Notes: generated from the letters alone by a model not told the origin. Positions 41,240 to 51,900 are shown, counted from the first letter of the stretch. The stretch is 64,000 nucleotides of DNA from Clostridiales bacterium VE202-21 (GCA_000509105.1 BAIF02000111.1:1-64000), one strand, 5' to 3'. Numbers and translations are program-made.

Positions 41240-42845
41240 AGTCAGCCAGATCAATCTACATCCGGGGCATACTCCGGAGGAATTAGAGAAAAAACTTTTA
41301 AAAACCCTATCCGTTAAAAAGTCCGATCTGCTCGGATGGCGCATAGAGAAGCAGTCCATTGACGCCCGTAAAAAACCGGATGTGTTCTTTTCCTATACGG
41401 TGGATGCCGAGGTAAGGCATGAGAATCAGGTTCTGAAAAGAGCCGGAAAGCAGGTGCGGCAGATCCGTGTCAGCGCCTATCAGCCGCCCGCCCCGGGCAG
41501 CATCCCGTTACCCCGCAGGCCGGTCATCGCAGGCAGCGGCCCAGCCGGAATGTTCTGCGCCTATCTGCTGGCTAAAAACGGATACCGGCCGCTGCTTCTG
41601 GAACGGGGGAGCTGCGTGGAGGAACGGATCAAAGATGTGGAAGATTTTTGGAACGGCGGCCGACTGAATTTGTCCTCCAATGTCCAGTTCGGGGAAGGAG
41701 GAGCAGGCACTTTTTCAGACGGCAAGCTGAATACGCTGGTCAAAGATTCTAAAGGAAGAAACCGCTTTGTCCTGGAGATTTTTGCTGCACATGGGGCTCC
41801 TGAGAGTATCCTTTTTGAACAGAAGCCGCATATAGGCACCGATGTTCTGATCGATGTGGTCAAAAATATGCGTCAGAGCATACTGGATCTGGGCGGAGAA
41901 GTCAGGTTCCATAGCCAGGTAACTGATATCCTGCTGGATTTGGCCGCCCCCTCCGAAGAGCCTCGCATCAAACAGGTCATTGTAAACAACAAGGAGGTGC
42001 TGGACACGGAGCTTCTGGTTCTTGCCGTGGGCCACAGCGCGCGGGATACTTTCCGGATGCTGTATGACAGACAAATCCCTGTTCAGGCAAAGTCCTTTGC
42101 CGTAGGGGTGAGAATTGAACATCCCCAGTCAATGATCAGCCAGTGTCAGTATGGAAAAACAGACTGCCCGGAACTGCCCGCCGCATCCTATAAACTGACG
42201 GCCCAGCTTTCCAACGGAAGAGGAGCGTATACCTTCTGCATGTGTCCTGGAGGATATGTCGTCAACGCATCCTCCGAAGAAGGCCGCCTGGCAGTCAATG
42301 GGATGAGCTACCACGCGAGAGACGGAGCCAATGCGAACAGCGCGGTCATTGTCACTGTAACACCAGCAGATTACGGGACGGATCACCCGCTTGCAGGCGT
42401 AGAATTCCAGCGAATGCTGGAGGAGCGCGCATGGAAGGAAGGGAACGGGAAAGTTCCGGTCCAGCGCTTCGGAGACTTCTGCAGTAACCGCCCCACAACA
42501 GAGCCGGGGACAATCCTGCCTCAGATCAAAGGCCCCTGGACATTCTCCAACGTCAGGAATATTTTCCCGAACGTTCTGGCGGATTCTCTGGAAGAAGGCA
42601 TCTATGCCATGGATCATAAAATCCATGGATTTGCAAGGGAAGATGCTCTGCTTTCCGGGGTGGAAAGCAGAACCTCTTCCCCTGTCAGAATTATCAGAAA
42701 CGAGGACTTCGAAAGCCCCGCTGCCTCCGGACTTTATCCATGCGGAGAGGGCGCCGGATATGCCGGGGGAATTACCTCTGCTGCGATGGACGGGATCAAG
42801 ACAGCAGAAGCACTTATTCAAAAATATACACCAAAGTATACTTGA
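41232..42845 (+). CDS. FAD-dependent dehydrogenase (FAD/NAD(P)-binding protein)
   Basis: Encodes 537 residues from GTG 41232, with AAAGGAGG (41218-41225) upstream. A small N-terminal domain (about 1-95) precedes VIAGSGPAGMFCAYLLAKNGYRPLLLERG, the dinucleotide-binding motif near residue 97. FGEGGAGTFSDGKLNT and the C-terminal GLYPCGEGAGYAGGITSAAMDG are strong family markers. Widespread in Clostridia, substrate unknown. It is translationally coupled to the preceding flavoprotein gene. Confidence 0.9.
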   Translation: MLRVSQINLHPGHTPEELEKKLLKTLSVKKSDLLGWRIEKQSIDARKKPDVFFSYTVDAEVRHENQVLKRAGKQVRQIRVSAYQPPAPGSIPLPRRPVIAGSGPAGMFCAYLLAKNGYRPLLLERGSCVEERIKDVEDFWNGGRLNLSSNVQFGEGGAGTFSDGKLNTLVKDSKGRNRFVLEIFAAHGAPESILFEQKPHIGTDVLIDVVKNMRQSILDLGGEVRFHSQVTDILLDLAAPSEEPRIKQVIVNNKEVLDTELLVLAVGHSARDTFRMLYDRQIPVQAKSFAVGVRIEHPQSMISQCQYGKTDCPELPAASYKLTAQLSNGRGAYTFCMCPGGYVVNASSEEGRLAVNGMSYHARDGANANSAVIVTVTPADYGTDHPLAGVEFQRMLEERAWKEGNGKVPVQRFGDFCSNRPTTEPGTILPQIKGPWTFSNVRNIFPNVLADSLEEGIYAMDHKIHGFAREDALLSGVESRTSSPVRIIRNEDFESPAASGLYPCGEGAGYAGGITSAAMDGIKTAEALIQKYTPKYT

Positions 42846-42963
42846 GTAAGTCTAAGCTCTTATCCGACTTCACAAAAAATTAAGAATAGCAGACCTATAC
42901 ATGATTTTTAATTTATGCTAAAATAAATCATTGTATTGAGCCATCCGCAGTCAAAACAATTTT

Positions 42964-43659
42964 ATGAACGAGAACAATACAATGAAAGAGATGTTGGAAG
43001 AAGCGCGCCCTTATGAGAAATGCGCAAAATATGGAGCGAGTAATTTGACGGACATTGAATTACTGGCTGTTTTGCTGCGTACGGGGACACGGGGAGAGAA
43101 TTCCCTGCAGCTTGCAGAGAAGCTTCTGCATCCCGATTTTGCCCAGGAGGGCATCCTGAGTATTCATCAGTGGACAAAGGAACAGCTTCTTTTAGTCCGT
43201 GGAGTCGGCAAAGTTAAGGCAGTACAGATCCTATGTCTGTCCGAGCTTTCCAAAAGGCTTTCCAAGGCAGCTGCGGAGATTGGGCTGAACTTTACAAGCC
43301 CGGCCTCGGTCGCCCGTTATTATATGGAAGACATGCGGCACAAAAGGCAGGAGACCATGAAACTTCTGCTTCTGAACACAAAGACCCGCTTAATCGGGGA
43401 GACTGATATATCGAAGGGGACGGTCAATTCGGCTGTAATCTCGCCCCGTGAGCTGTTTGTAGAAGCGCTGCAGAAAAACGCGGTTTCTATCGTACTGCTT
43501 CACAACCATCCCAGCGGAGACCCGACACCGAGCAAGGATGACATCCTTGTTACAAGAAGGATAAAGGATGCCGGTATATTGATTGGGATCGAGCTGCTGG
43601 ATCATCTGGTGATCGGCAACAATTGTTATATCAGTATGCGGGAAAAGGGACTTATATAA
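42964..43659 (+). CDS. radC: RadC/UPF0758 family JAB-domain protein
   Basis: Encodes 231 residues. An N-terminal helix-hairpin-helix-like part (LLVRGVGKVKAVQIL) is followed by the JAMM metal-binding motif LLHNHPSGDPTPSKDD near residues 178-193. The family was named for a DNA repair phenotype later questioned; biochemical role is unproven. The gene sits 20 bases before mreB, an arrangement found in many bacteria. An extended -10 (TGCTAAAAT near 42916) may provide a promoter. Confidence 0.93.
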   Translation: MNENNTMKEMLEEARPYEKCAKYGASNLTDIELLAVLLRTGTRGENSLQLAEKLLHPDFAQEGILSIHQWTKEQLLLVRGVGKVKAVQILCLSELSKRLSKAAAEIGLNFTSPASVARYYMEDMRHKRQETMKLLLLNTKTRLIGETDISKGTVNSAVISPRELFVEALQKNAVSIVLLHNHPSGDPTPSKDDILVTRRIKDAGILIGIELLDHLVIGNNCYISMREKGLI

Positions 43660-43679
43660 GGATAGGGGAAGGTTATACA

Positions 43680-44702
43680 ATGGCCAGAAATGTATATGGA
43701 CTCGATTTGGGAACATATGAGATAAAAGTATATGATAAGAAAAAAGATGAGATCTGGAAAGCGAAGAATGTCATCGCCATGCAGGACAAAAAGTATATTT
43801 TTTCTGTAGGCGACGAAGCATATAAGATGTATGAAAAAGCGCCGGATAATATCAAAGTGGTATTCCCCATGCACAATGGGGTGATTGCACATTTTGATGA
43901 CATGCAGTATCTGCTCCAGAATCTGCTAAAAATGGACCGGCAGTTTTCACGCGGGGCCGAATACGTAATCGCGGTTCCCACGGACGTGACTGAGGTAGAG
44001 AAGAGGGCTTTTTACGACCTTGTCTTCCATTCAACCGCAAAAGCCAAATCCGTCCGGATTGTAGAGCGCGGAATTGCCGATGCGCTGGGCATGGATATAG
44101 ACATCTGGAATGAAAAGGGTATCTTTATCGTCAATATAGGAGGGGAGACAACGGAATTATCTGTAATTGCCTCCGGCGGTATGGTCTTGAACCGTTTGAT
44201 CAAGATCGGAGGCATCCATTTTGACAATGCCATCACCCATCTCGTCCGGCATAACCGTGACTTTCTGATCGGCCGCCTGACAGCCGAGATGTTGAGACGG
44301 GAATTCGGGGTATTTGACCAGGCAGCAGATGCTTCGCTGACTGTTGCCGGAAGAAATCTTATTACGGGTGTTCCACAGCAGAAAAGCATTCCTATCGGAC
44401 TCGTCAGGGCTGCCATGAAGGAGCCGCTGTCTGATTGCGTCCGTGCCATCAAATCCATGATAGACAGAACCCCCCCTGATGTACGAAGGGGGATTGACCA
44501 GAACGGAATCTGCCTGACCGGCGGCCTGGCCAATCTGAAAGGGCTGTCTACATATCTGGAGGAAAGCACCGGCCTTGGAGTGCGGACGGTACAAAATCCT
44601 GAGCTCTGTGCAGTAAGCGGGCTCAAGAAGATTATACTGAACAAAGATTACAGTAAGTTAACATATTCCATGTTAGATGAAGATTATAGGTGGCTGAGAT
44701 AA
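43680..44702 (+). CDS. mreB: Rod-shape actin homologue MreB
   Basis: Encodes 340 residues from ATG 43680 (GGGGAAGG upstream). Actin-fold motifs are GLDLGTYEIKVY (phosphate 1), IFIVNIGGETTELSVIASGG (phosphate 2) and ICLTGGLANLKGL (adenosine). MreB filaments guide lateral wall synthesis through MreC, MreD, RodA and PBP2, all encoded downstream. The N-terminus differs from classical MreB by a KKKDEIWKAKN stretch in place of a plain GTAN-type loop, as in Lachnospiraceae paralogues. It begins the shape operon. Confidence 0.93.
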   Translation: MARNVYGLDLGTYEIKVYDKKKDEIWKAKNVIAMQDKKYIFSVGDEAYKMYEKAPDNIKVVFPMHNGVIAHFDDMQYLLQNLLKMDRQFSRGAEYVIAVPTDVTEVEKRAFYDLVFHSTAKAKSVRIVERGIADALGMDIDIWNEKGIFIVNIGGETTELSVIASGGMVLNRLIKIGGIHFDNAITHLVRHNRDFLIGRLTAEMLRREFGVFDQAADASLTVAGRNLITGVPQQKSIPIGLVRAAMKEPLSDCVRAIKSMIDRTPPDVRRGIDQNGICLTGGLANLKGLSTYLEESTGLGVRTVQNPELCAVSGLKKIILNKDYSKLTYSMLDEDYRWLR

Positions 44703-44703
44703 T

Positions 44704-45573
44704 ATGAAAAAGAAAAATCAAACCTCATCGACAAATAAATACTGGCTGGCCGGGCTTTCTCTGTTCTGCATCCTGCTGATGGTGCTGTCCGTATTTTCCG
44801 ACAAAGCGGAGGGACCGTTCAAAGGGATTGCCAGCGTAACAGTCATTCCCATGCAGAAGGGCATCAATCAGATCGGCACCTGGCTGGGTGACATATGCGA
44901 CAATTTTGATACGCTGCAGCAGGTGAGGAAGGAAAACGAAAAACTACAGACAAAGGTTGATGAGCTGATCACCGAGAACAATAACCTGCAGGAGGAAAAG
45001 TACGAACTGGAACGGCTGCAGGCGCTGTATAAACTGGATCAGAACTATGCCGAATATGAGAAAACAGGCGCTCATGTCATCGCAAAAGATTCCGGCAACT
45101 GGTTCAGCACCTTTACGATTGACAAAGGGAGTAATGACGGGATCAAGGTAGATATGAACGTTATGGCGGGAAGCGGCCTGGTCGGAATTGTCATCAAAAC
45201 AGGCCCCACATGGTCCACGGTCCGTTCCATCATCGATGACTCCAGCAACGTAAGCGGCATGTCACTTTCCACATCCGACAAGTGTATGGTAAGAGGGGAT
45301 CTATCACTGATCAATGACGGGAAAATCCGTTTTGAACAGATGGAAAACAATGAAAATAAAGTGCAGGTGGGAGACCAGATCGTCACCTCACATATCAGTC
45401 CCAAATATCTTCAGGGAATCCTGATCGGTTATATCAGCGAGATCACCGTAGATTCCAATAACCTGACCCGCTCCGGATATATCACACCCGTCGTGGACTT
45501 TAAGAACCTCCAGGAGGTGCTTGTAATTACAACAACAAAGGCGGATCTCACAGGCAAGGACGCAGAAGAATAA
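44704..45573 (+). CDS. mreC: Rod shape-determining protein MreC
   Basis: Encodes 289 residues: cytoplasmic lysine-rich start, one membrane segment (about 13-31), a coiled coil (about 66-112) and a beta-rich outer domain with GSGLVGIVIKTGPTWSTVRSIIDDSSNVSG. It activates or scaffolds the PBP2-RodA complex outside the membrane. It starts two bases after the mreB stop, so expression is coupled. Confidence 0.95.
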   Translation: MKKKNQTSSTNKYWLAGLSLFCILLMVLSVFSDKAEGPFKGIASVTVIPMQKGINQIGTWLGDICDNFDTLQQVRKENEKLQTKVDELITENNNLQEEKYELERLQALYKLDQNYAEYEKTGAHVIAKDSGNWFSTFTIDKGSNDGIKVDMNVMAGSGLVGIVIKTGPTWSTVRSIIDDSSNVSGMSLSTSDKCMVRGDLSLINDGKIRFEQMENNENKVQVGDQIVTSHISPKYLQGILIGYISEITVDSNNLTRSGYITPVVDFKNLQEVLVITTTKADLTGKDAEE

Positions 45574-45625
45574 TGAAAAGCAATTGGAAGTATGCAATAT
45601 CCGGCAGGAAAGGGGAGTACGGCAG

Positions 45626-46159
45626 ATGAAAAAGATGAAGGCAAAAAGAGCAGGCGTAACGGCGGTTATACTGATTATATGCTATTTGCTGCAGTGTACG
45701 CTGTTCCCGCACCTGGCTCTCGCTTCAATCAAACCAAACCTTATGATTATTCTAACAGCTTCTTTTGGTTTCATGAGGGGTTCCAGGGACGGGATGCTGG
45801 TCGGCTTCTTTTCCGGCCTGCTTATGGATATCCAGTTCGGCGGTATCATCGGATTTTATGCCATGATCTATCTGCTGCTGGGATTTGTCAACGGCCTGTT
45901 TCAGCAGGTATACTACGACGAAGACGTTAAACTGCCGCTGGTTCTGATCGCAGCAAGCGAGTTCCTATACGGGCTTGCCATCTACCTTTTGATGTTCATG
46001 CTGCGCAGTGAATTCAACTTTATATACTATTTCAGTCATAATATCATTCCGGAGCTCATATATACTATTGTGATTGCTCTCGGATTATACCCATTGATTT
46101 TATATTTTAACCATAAACTGGAAGCAGATGAAAAAAGGAGTGCAAGTAAATTTGTTTGA
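45626..46159 (+). CDS. mreD: Rod shape-determining protein MreD
   Basis: Encodes 177 residues with five or six membrane segments and the family pattern LLQCTLFPHLALASIKPNLMIIL near the N-terminus, then GMLVGFFSGLLMDI. ATG 45626 is chosen because AAAGGGGAGTACGGC lies upstream. MreD is an integral part of the elongation complex with MreB and MreC. Its last codons overlap the likely start of the PBP2 gene. Confidence 0.93.
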   Translation: MKKMKAKRAGVTAVILIICYLLQCTLFPHLALASIKPNLMIILTASFGFMRGSRDGMLVGFFSGLLMDIQFGGIIGFYAMIYLLLGFVNGLFQQVYYDEDVKLPLVLIAASEFLYGLAIYLLMFMLRSEFNFIYYFSHNIIPELIYTIVIALGLYPLILYFNHKLEADEKRSASKFV

Positions 46160-49017
46160 GCGTATAAAAGATGCAATCTATCGAATCGTAAAGTCACGGC
46201 TGTTTGTTTTAATCCTTGCATTCTGTATCTTATTTGCGGTGCTGATCAACCGCGTATTTTATCTTCAGATTGTAAAAGGACAGTATTATCTGGACAACTA
46301 TAAGCTGCAGATCCGAAAGACCCGCGAGGTGCCGGGCACACGGGGCAATATCTATGACAGAAACGGCACCCCCCTGGCCTATAACGAACTGGCGTATTCC
46401 GTGACAATAGAAGATAATATCACCGCCGACACCCGGAAAGAAAAGAACCGGATCCTGAATGAGATTCTGGATAAGATCATAAACATCGTGGAGTCCAACG
46501 GGGATTCCGTGATCAGTGACTTCGGAGTGGTTCTGGATTCTGCAGGAAATTATGAGTTTACACAGACAAATGAGACGCTTAAGCTGCGTTTTATTGCGGA
46601 CGTCTATGGGCTTAAAACTATTGACGAACTGAAGGACAAGCAGCGCAATGCATCTGCAGAGGATATCATCAATTATCTGTGTACGGATGAAACCTACGGT
46701 TACGGACTGGATGTTAAAACACTGGACAAGACGTATATCCTAAAAATGGTGAACCTCCGATACGCAATCGGCCTGAACAGCTTCCAGAAGTATATCCCGA
46801 CCACACTGGCCACCGATGTAAGTGATGAGACCGTGGCCTCTATTATGGAGAACCTGGATCAGCTGGAAGGGGTGGATATCGCAGAAGATTCTATGCGCCG
46901 TTATACGGACAGCAAGTATTTTGCTTCCATCATAGGCTATACCGGAAAGATATCACAGGAAGAATATAACTCTCTGGATAAGGATCAGAAAAAGAAATAT
47001 TCCCAGACTGATATTATCGGCAAATCAGGGCTAGAGCAGACTATGGATGAGGTACTTCAGGGCACCAAGGGACAGACGCAGTACTACGTGGACAGTGTGG
47101 GCAAAGTAACCGAGACGGTCAGCAGTAAAGACCCGGAAGCCGGCAATGACGTTTACCTCACGATTGACAAGGATCTGCAGGAGCAGACGTATCAGCTGAT
47201 CGAAGAAAAACTGGCCGGAATTGTACTGTCCAAGCTCAGAGACCAGATGAATTACGATCCGAGCAAGACGAGTGATTCATCCCAGATTATCATCCCTGTG
47301 GATGATGCCTACAATGCATTTATCGCAAATGAAATTATTGATGAAACACATTTTGGGGCAGACGATGCCAAAACAGTAGAAAAACAGGTATATGGAATCT
47401 TTTCGGACAGAAAAAACTGCAGCGATCCAGGAGATTATCGAAGAGCTGAATAACAGCGGCGCCGCTGCCTATAAGGATCTTTCTGCTGAAATGAAAGCCT
47501 ATATGGATTATGTCTCTATTGACGTTCTGCAGGAAGCCGCAGGGGTCCTGATGCAGGACTCCATTGATACTAGTGATGAAATATATAAACAGTGGACAAC
47601 TGATGAGACTATCAGCCTGAACCAATATCTGAATTATGCAATATCCAAGAACTGGATTGACACATCAAAGCTGTCTGATTACGTTTCCGCAGAGAAATAT
47701 TCCGATTCCGCAGAAATTTATCAGGGAATTTTAACATTTTTACAAGATTATTTGGTTTCAGATGTTAATTTCGACAAACTTCTCTACAAATATCTTATAA
47801 AATCAGGTAGTATCACTGGCGGCCAGATCTGCGCCATGGTATATGAGCAGGGTGTCCTGCCCATGGATGAGGGAACATATAACGGTCTGATCGACGGCAG
47901 CGTAAATTCTTTCTCATGGCTGTACCAGAAGATCCAGAACCTGGAGATTACTCCCGGTCAGCTTGCACTGGAACCTTGTACCGGCTCTGCCGTTGTCAGT
48001 GATCCGAATACTGGAGAAGTGCTGGCGTGTGTATCCTATCCGGGATACGATAATAACCGGCTGGCCAACACCATGGACTCCAAGTATTATAATCAGCTTG
48101 TAACCGGGCTTTCCCGTCCGTTTTACAATAATGCAACACAGGAACGCACTGCACCGGGTTCCACCTACAAGATGCTTTCTTCTGTAGCAGCGCTCACGGA
48201 AGGCGTCATAGATGGTGGTTCGTATATTAACTGCTCCGGCGAGTTTGACAAAGTTACGCCAAGCCCGAGGTGCTGGGTCTATCCCGGAGCTCACGGCATG
48301 CTTGATGTTGTCGGAGCCCTTAAGGTTTCCTGCAATGACTTTTACTATGAAGTCGGATATGACCTGGGGCTTGATAAAGATGGTAATTACGACAGCGATA
48401 AAGGCGTCAAAGCGCTCGCAAAGTATGCGGAAGAATTCGGGCTCGGTGAAAAATCGGGCATTGAAATACCGGAATCAGAGCCCCAGATATCGGATGAATA
48501 CTCCGTGCTGTCCGCAATCGGACAGGGTAACAACAACTATACGGTCAGCCAGCTGAACAGATATGTGTCAACTGTTGCAAATAAGGGAACCGTATATAAG
48601 CTGACCCTGTTGAATAAGACAACGGATGTCAACGGGAAGATCATCAAGCAGTATGAACCTGTCGTCACCAACGAGATTAAAGATGTAAGCAGTACCACAT
48701 GGGATCTGGTTCATCAGGGAATGATCGCCATGATTGGCTATACCTCCAGCTTTTCCGGTCTGGAAATCTCCATGGCGGGTAAGACAGGTACTGCGCAGCA
48801 GAGCGACATCCATCCGGACCATGGTCTGTTTGTTGGATTTGCACCTGCGGAATCTCCGGAGATTGCAATTTCAGTGCGTATCGCAAACGGTTACAGCTCA
48901 TCCTACGCTGCCGAGATTGGCAGGGATATTGTCAGGGCGAACTTTAAACTCGCCGACAAAGAAGAATTGATCACTGGTTCTGCCGCACAGCTTGGTACAA
49001 CCATTGCAGGCGACTAA
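46152..49017 (+). pseudogene. Class B penicillin-binding protein 2, single-base frameshift
   Basis: Removing one A from the A-run at 47411-47416 joins both parts into a 954-residue transpeptidase. It has a membrane anchor (VLILAFCILFAVLINRVFYLQ), a dimerisation region and the three active-site motifs STYK (in APGSTYKMLSS), SCN (VSCNDFYYE) and KTG (MAGKTGTAQQS). It crosslinks peptidoglycan for rod elongation with RodA. TTG 46152 follows AAAAAAGGAG; ATG 46128 and GTG 46140 are alternatives. This gene is normally essential in rods, so the indel, in a six-A run, is probably a sequence error. Confidence 0.9.
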
Positions 49018-49076
49018 GTACTACATTGCGCAGGTTCCAGTGCCTATAGTACCAGAAAAGGATGTGAAGAAGATAC

Positions 49077-49724
49077 ATGGACAAGCTGGTAACAATTAAG
49101 AGCAACAGATACGGGATTGAGGTTCATCTGAATCCGGAAGTGCCATTTAACGTTTTACTGGAAAGCGTGGCCTCCAAATTCAAAGACTCGGCGAAATTCT
49201 TTGAGGGGGCCAAGATGGCGGTTACATTTCTGGACAGGAAACTCTCAGACCAGGAAGAACAGGCGGTCCTTCATACGATCGCCGAGATAACGGGGATTGA
49301 CATTGTCTGCATTATAGACAGGGACGAGACCAATGAAATGACATACAAAAGCATTGTAGAGAATACGCTCACCAATATGCAGAAAAGGGAAGGGCAGTTC
49401 TACAGAGGTACTTTAAGCAAAAGACAGGTGCTGGAATCCGATTCGAGCATCATCATTCTTGGTGATGTTGAGCTGGGTGCTAAAGTAATTGCCAAAGGAA
49501 ACGTTGTCATTGTTGGTTCTCTGTCTGGTTCAGTCCATGCAGGAGCTGCGGGCAGCAGAGATGCGTTCGTCGTAGCTCTGGCCATGCAGCCGAAACAACT
49601 TCGAATTGGCGATATTGAAGCAAAACGTCAGGTCATCTATCAGGAAAGCCTCAGCATCCGGGGGCCCAAGATAGCGGTGGTTGACGGACGCAGGATTTAC
49701 GTGGATCCACTTGTGGACGAATAG
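49077..49724 (+). CDS. minC: Septum site-determining protein MinC
   Basis: Encodes 215 residues. The N-terminal domain (1-100) precedes the C-terminal beta-helix with GNVVIVGSLSGSVHAGAAGS (about 140-160), which binds FtsZ and MinD. MinC blocks Z-ring formation away from midcell. The start follows GTGAAGAAGATAC. minD starts 21 bases later. Confidence 0.95.
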   Translation: MDKLVTIKSNRYGIEVHLNPEVPFNVLLESVASKFKDSAKFFEGAKMAVTFLDRKLSDQEEQAVLHTIAEITGIDIVCIIDRDETNEMTYKSIVENTLTNMQKREGQFYRGTLSKRQVLESDSSIIILGDVELGAKVIAKGNVVIVGSLSGSVHAGAAGSRDAFVVALAMQPKQLRIGDIEAKRQVIYQESLSIRGPKIAVVDGRRIYVDPLVDE

Positions 49725-49745
49725 AAGTTGTAGGAGGAAGAAAAC

Positions 49746-50537
49746 ATGGGAGAAGTAATTGTCATCACATCAGGAAAAGGCGGGGTCGGAAAGACGACAA
49801 CGACAGCAAATATTGGAATTGGTTTATCGCAGCTTGGTAAGAAGGTCATTGTGATCGATACGGATCTGGGCCTGAGAAACCTGGATGTCGTTATGGGACT
49901 GGAGAACCGGATCGTATATAATCTGGTGGATGTCATTGAAGGCAGCTGCAGGCTGAAACAGGCTTTAATTAGGGATAAACGTTTTCCGGAGCTGTACCTT
50001 CTGCCGTCTGCCCAGACCAAGGACAAGACAGCCGTATCTCCTGAGCAGATGCGCAAATTAATCGCTGACATAAAAGACGAATTTGATTACATACTTCTGG
50101 ACTGCCCGGCAGGGATTGAGCAGGGATTTGAGAATGCTGTGGCAGGGGCCGGCAGGGCGATTGTAGTTACAACTCCGGAGGTATCTGCCATACGGGACGC
50201 GGACCGGATCATCGGTCTGCTGGAAGCACATGGCATCAAGAAAAACGACCTGATTATCAACCGTCTCCGCGTGGATATGGTAAAGCGCGGGGATATGATG
50301 TCCGTGGATGATGTAACCGAGATACTGGCCATCAATCTGCTGGGCGTGATTCCGGACGACGAGCATGTTGTCATCGCAACCAATCAGGGCGAGCCGATTG
50401 TGGGAGCCGACTGTATGTCGGGACATGCCTATCAAAATGTATGCAGGCGTATCCTGGGAGAAGAACTTCCAATTGAAGATTTCAACAAACCGGAAGGTAT
50501 TTTTGCAAGATTTTCCAGCCTATTTAAAAAGAATTAG
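49746..50537 (+). CDS. minD: Septum site-determining ATPase MinD
   Basis: Encodes 263 residues. The deviant Walker A is GKGGVGKTTTTANIG (residues 10-24), with DTDLGLRNLD and DCPAGIEQG. The C-terminal amphipathic helix (GIFARFSSLFKKN) binds the membrane. With ATP it recruits MinC to the membrane; MinE, encoded next, displaces it. TAGGAGGAAGAAAAC precedes the ATG. Confidence 0.97.
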   Translation: MGEVIVITSGKGGVGKTTTTANIGIGLSQLGKKVIVIDTDLGLRNLDVVMGLENRIVYNLVDVIEGSCRLKQALIRDKRFPELYLLPSAQTKDKTAVSPEQMRKLIADIKDEFDYILLDCPAGIEQGFENAVAGAGRAIVVTTPEVSAIRDADRIIGLLEAHGIKKNDLIINRLRVDMVKRGDMMSVDDVTEILAINLLGVIPDDEHVVIATNQGEPIVGADCMSGHAYQNVCRRILGEELPIEDFNKPEGIFARFSSLFKKN

Positions 50538-50548
50538 GAGGGAATATT

Positions 50549-50758
50549 ATGAGTGTACCATCTGTTCACGTTGCAAAAGAAAGATTGAAAACCCTGCTTA
50601 TGGCAGACAGAATGCAGTGTACACCCGAAACAGCGGAAAAATTTTCTTCAGATATGTATCACACAGTTTCCAAGTATCTGGAAGTAAAACCGGAAGATTT
50701 CCACATGAAGATAACCCATTCAGATATACATATTAAGATTACAGGAGAGAACTATTGA
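50549..50758 (+). CDS. minE: Cell division topological specificity factor MinE
   Basis: Encodes 69 residues. AKERLKTLLMADRMQCTPE is the MinD-binding anti-MinCD segment, and the C-terminal half (KYLEVKPEDFHMKITHSDIHIKI) is the topological domain. GGAGGGAATATT precedes the ATG. Presence of minCDE implies oscillation or polar MinE control. Its stop overlaps the rodA start. Confidence 0.92.
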   Translation: MSVPSVHVAKERLKTLLMADRMQCTPETAEKFSSDMYHTVSKYLEVKPEDFHMKITHSDIHIKITGENY

Positions 50759-51885
50759 AATTTAATTTTCTGAATATTAAGCAAAGGTATAACTTAAAAG
50801 ATTATAAATTCAGCCTAGTCGCACTTGTGACCACAATCTCCATTATCGGGATCTTTGTGGTGGGAAGTGCACAGGCATCTGTGCAGGGAAAACAGATTGC
50901 CGGTGTTGTAATGGGCACGATTGCCATGATCGTTATTTCGCTGATAGACTACGAATGGGTCCTGAATATGTACTGGCTTTTATACGGCGTGAATATCGTT
51001 CTGCTTCTGGCGGTGCTGTTTTTCGGTGAGAATATCAATGGAGCTACCAGATGGCTGAATCTAGGATTTGTCCAGTTTCAGCCGTCTGACCTGACTAAGA
51101 TCATAACGATTCTGTTCTTTGCGAAGTTTCTGATGGAGCGGGAGCAGGCGATTAATAATAAAAAGACGATTATCCAGGCGGCCGCGCTCATCCTGCCCTC
51201 CCTAATCCTTATATACAAGCAGCCAAACCTTTCAAACACCATCTGTCTGGCAACTGTATTTTGTATTATGTTATATATGGGAGGCTTAAGCTACAAGTTT
51301 ATTGGCACTGTCCTGGCAATTACCATACCGACTGCAGCGCTGTTTCTGACCATTGTCGTGCAGCCCAACCAGCCCTTTTTGAAAGATTACCAGCAGGCGA
51401 GGATCCTGGCCTGGCTGGAGCCCGAAAAATACGCTACAGATGAAGCTTATCAGCAGATTAACTCTGTTATGGCCATCGGTTCAGGACAGTTGTCGGGTAA
51501 GGGCTATAACAGCAATACCACGACCTCTGTAAAGAACGGAAATTTCATTTCCGAGCCCCAAACGGATTTTATTTTCGCAATTATTGGAGAAGAATTAGGA
51601 TTTGTGGGTTGTTGTGTGGTCATAATTTTGTTATTATTAATTGTAATAACGTGTATTTTGATAGGAGTAAAAGCAAAAGACACAGGAGGGCGGCTTATCT
51701 GCGGAGGTGTCGCCACACTGATAGGAGTACAGAGCTTTATCAATATCAGTGTGGCTACTCAGATATTCCCGAATACAGGAATTTCCCTGCCTTTTGTGAG
51801 TTACGGAATGACTTCTGTCGTATGTTTTTATATGGGGATCGGCTTTGTGCTGAATGTCGGTCTGCAGCCCAATAAATATCAGTAG
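50755..51885 (+). CDS. rodA: SEDS glycosyltransferase RodA
   Basis: Encodes 376 residues with about ten membrane segments. Family marks are GENINGATRWLNLGFVQFQPSDLTKI, ILPSLILIYKQPNLSNT, SEPQTDFIFAIIGEELGFVG and the end PNTGISLPFVSYG. RodA polymerises glycan strands with PBP2 during elongation. TTG 50755 overlaps the minE stop, with AGGAGAGAACTA upstream. Position beside mre, pbp2 and min genes favours RodA over FtsW or SpoVE. Confidence 0.93.
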   Translation: MKFNFLNIKQRYNLKDYKFSLVALVTTISIIGIFVVGSAQASVQGKQIAGVVMGTIAMIVISLIDYEWVLNMYWLLYGVNIVLLLAVLFFGENINGATRWLNLGFVQFQPSDLTKIITILFFAKFLMEREQAINNKKTIIQAAALILPSLILIYKQPNLSNTICLATVFCIMLYMGGLSYKFIGTVLAITIPTAALFLTIVVQPNQPFLKDYQQARILAWLEPEKYATDEAYQQINSVMAIGSGQLSGKGYNSNTTTSVKNGNFISEPQTDFIFAIIGEELGFVGCCVVIILLLLIVITCILIGVKAKDTGGRLICGGVATLIGVQSFINISVATQIFPNTGISLPFVSYGMTSVVCFYMGIGFVLNVGLQPNKYQ

Positions 51886-51900
51886 AGGAGATTACAGGAC

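Noticed and set aside
42129..42821. Reverse-strand frame of 230 codons within the flavoprotein gene
   Set aside because: Shadow frame; composition unlike the neighbours' proteins and opposite a well-conserved coding region.
46128..46151. ATG 46128 as the start of PBP2
   Set aside because: The strong AAAAAAGGAG lies after this ATG, so initiation at TTG 46152 is more likely, though the ATG cannot be excluded.
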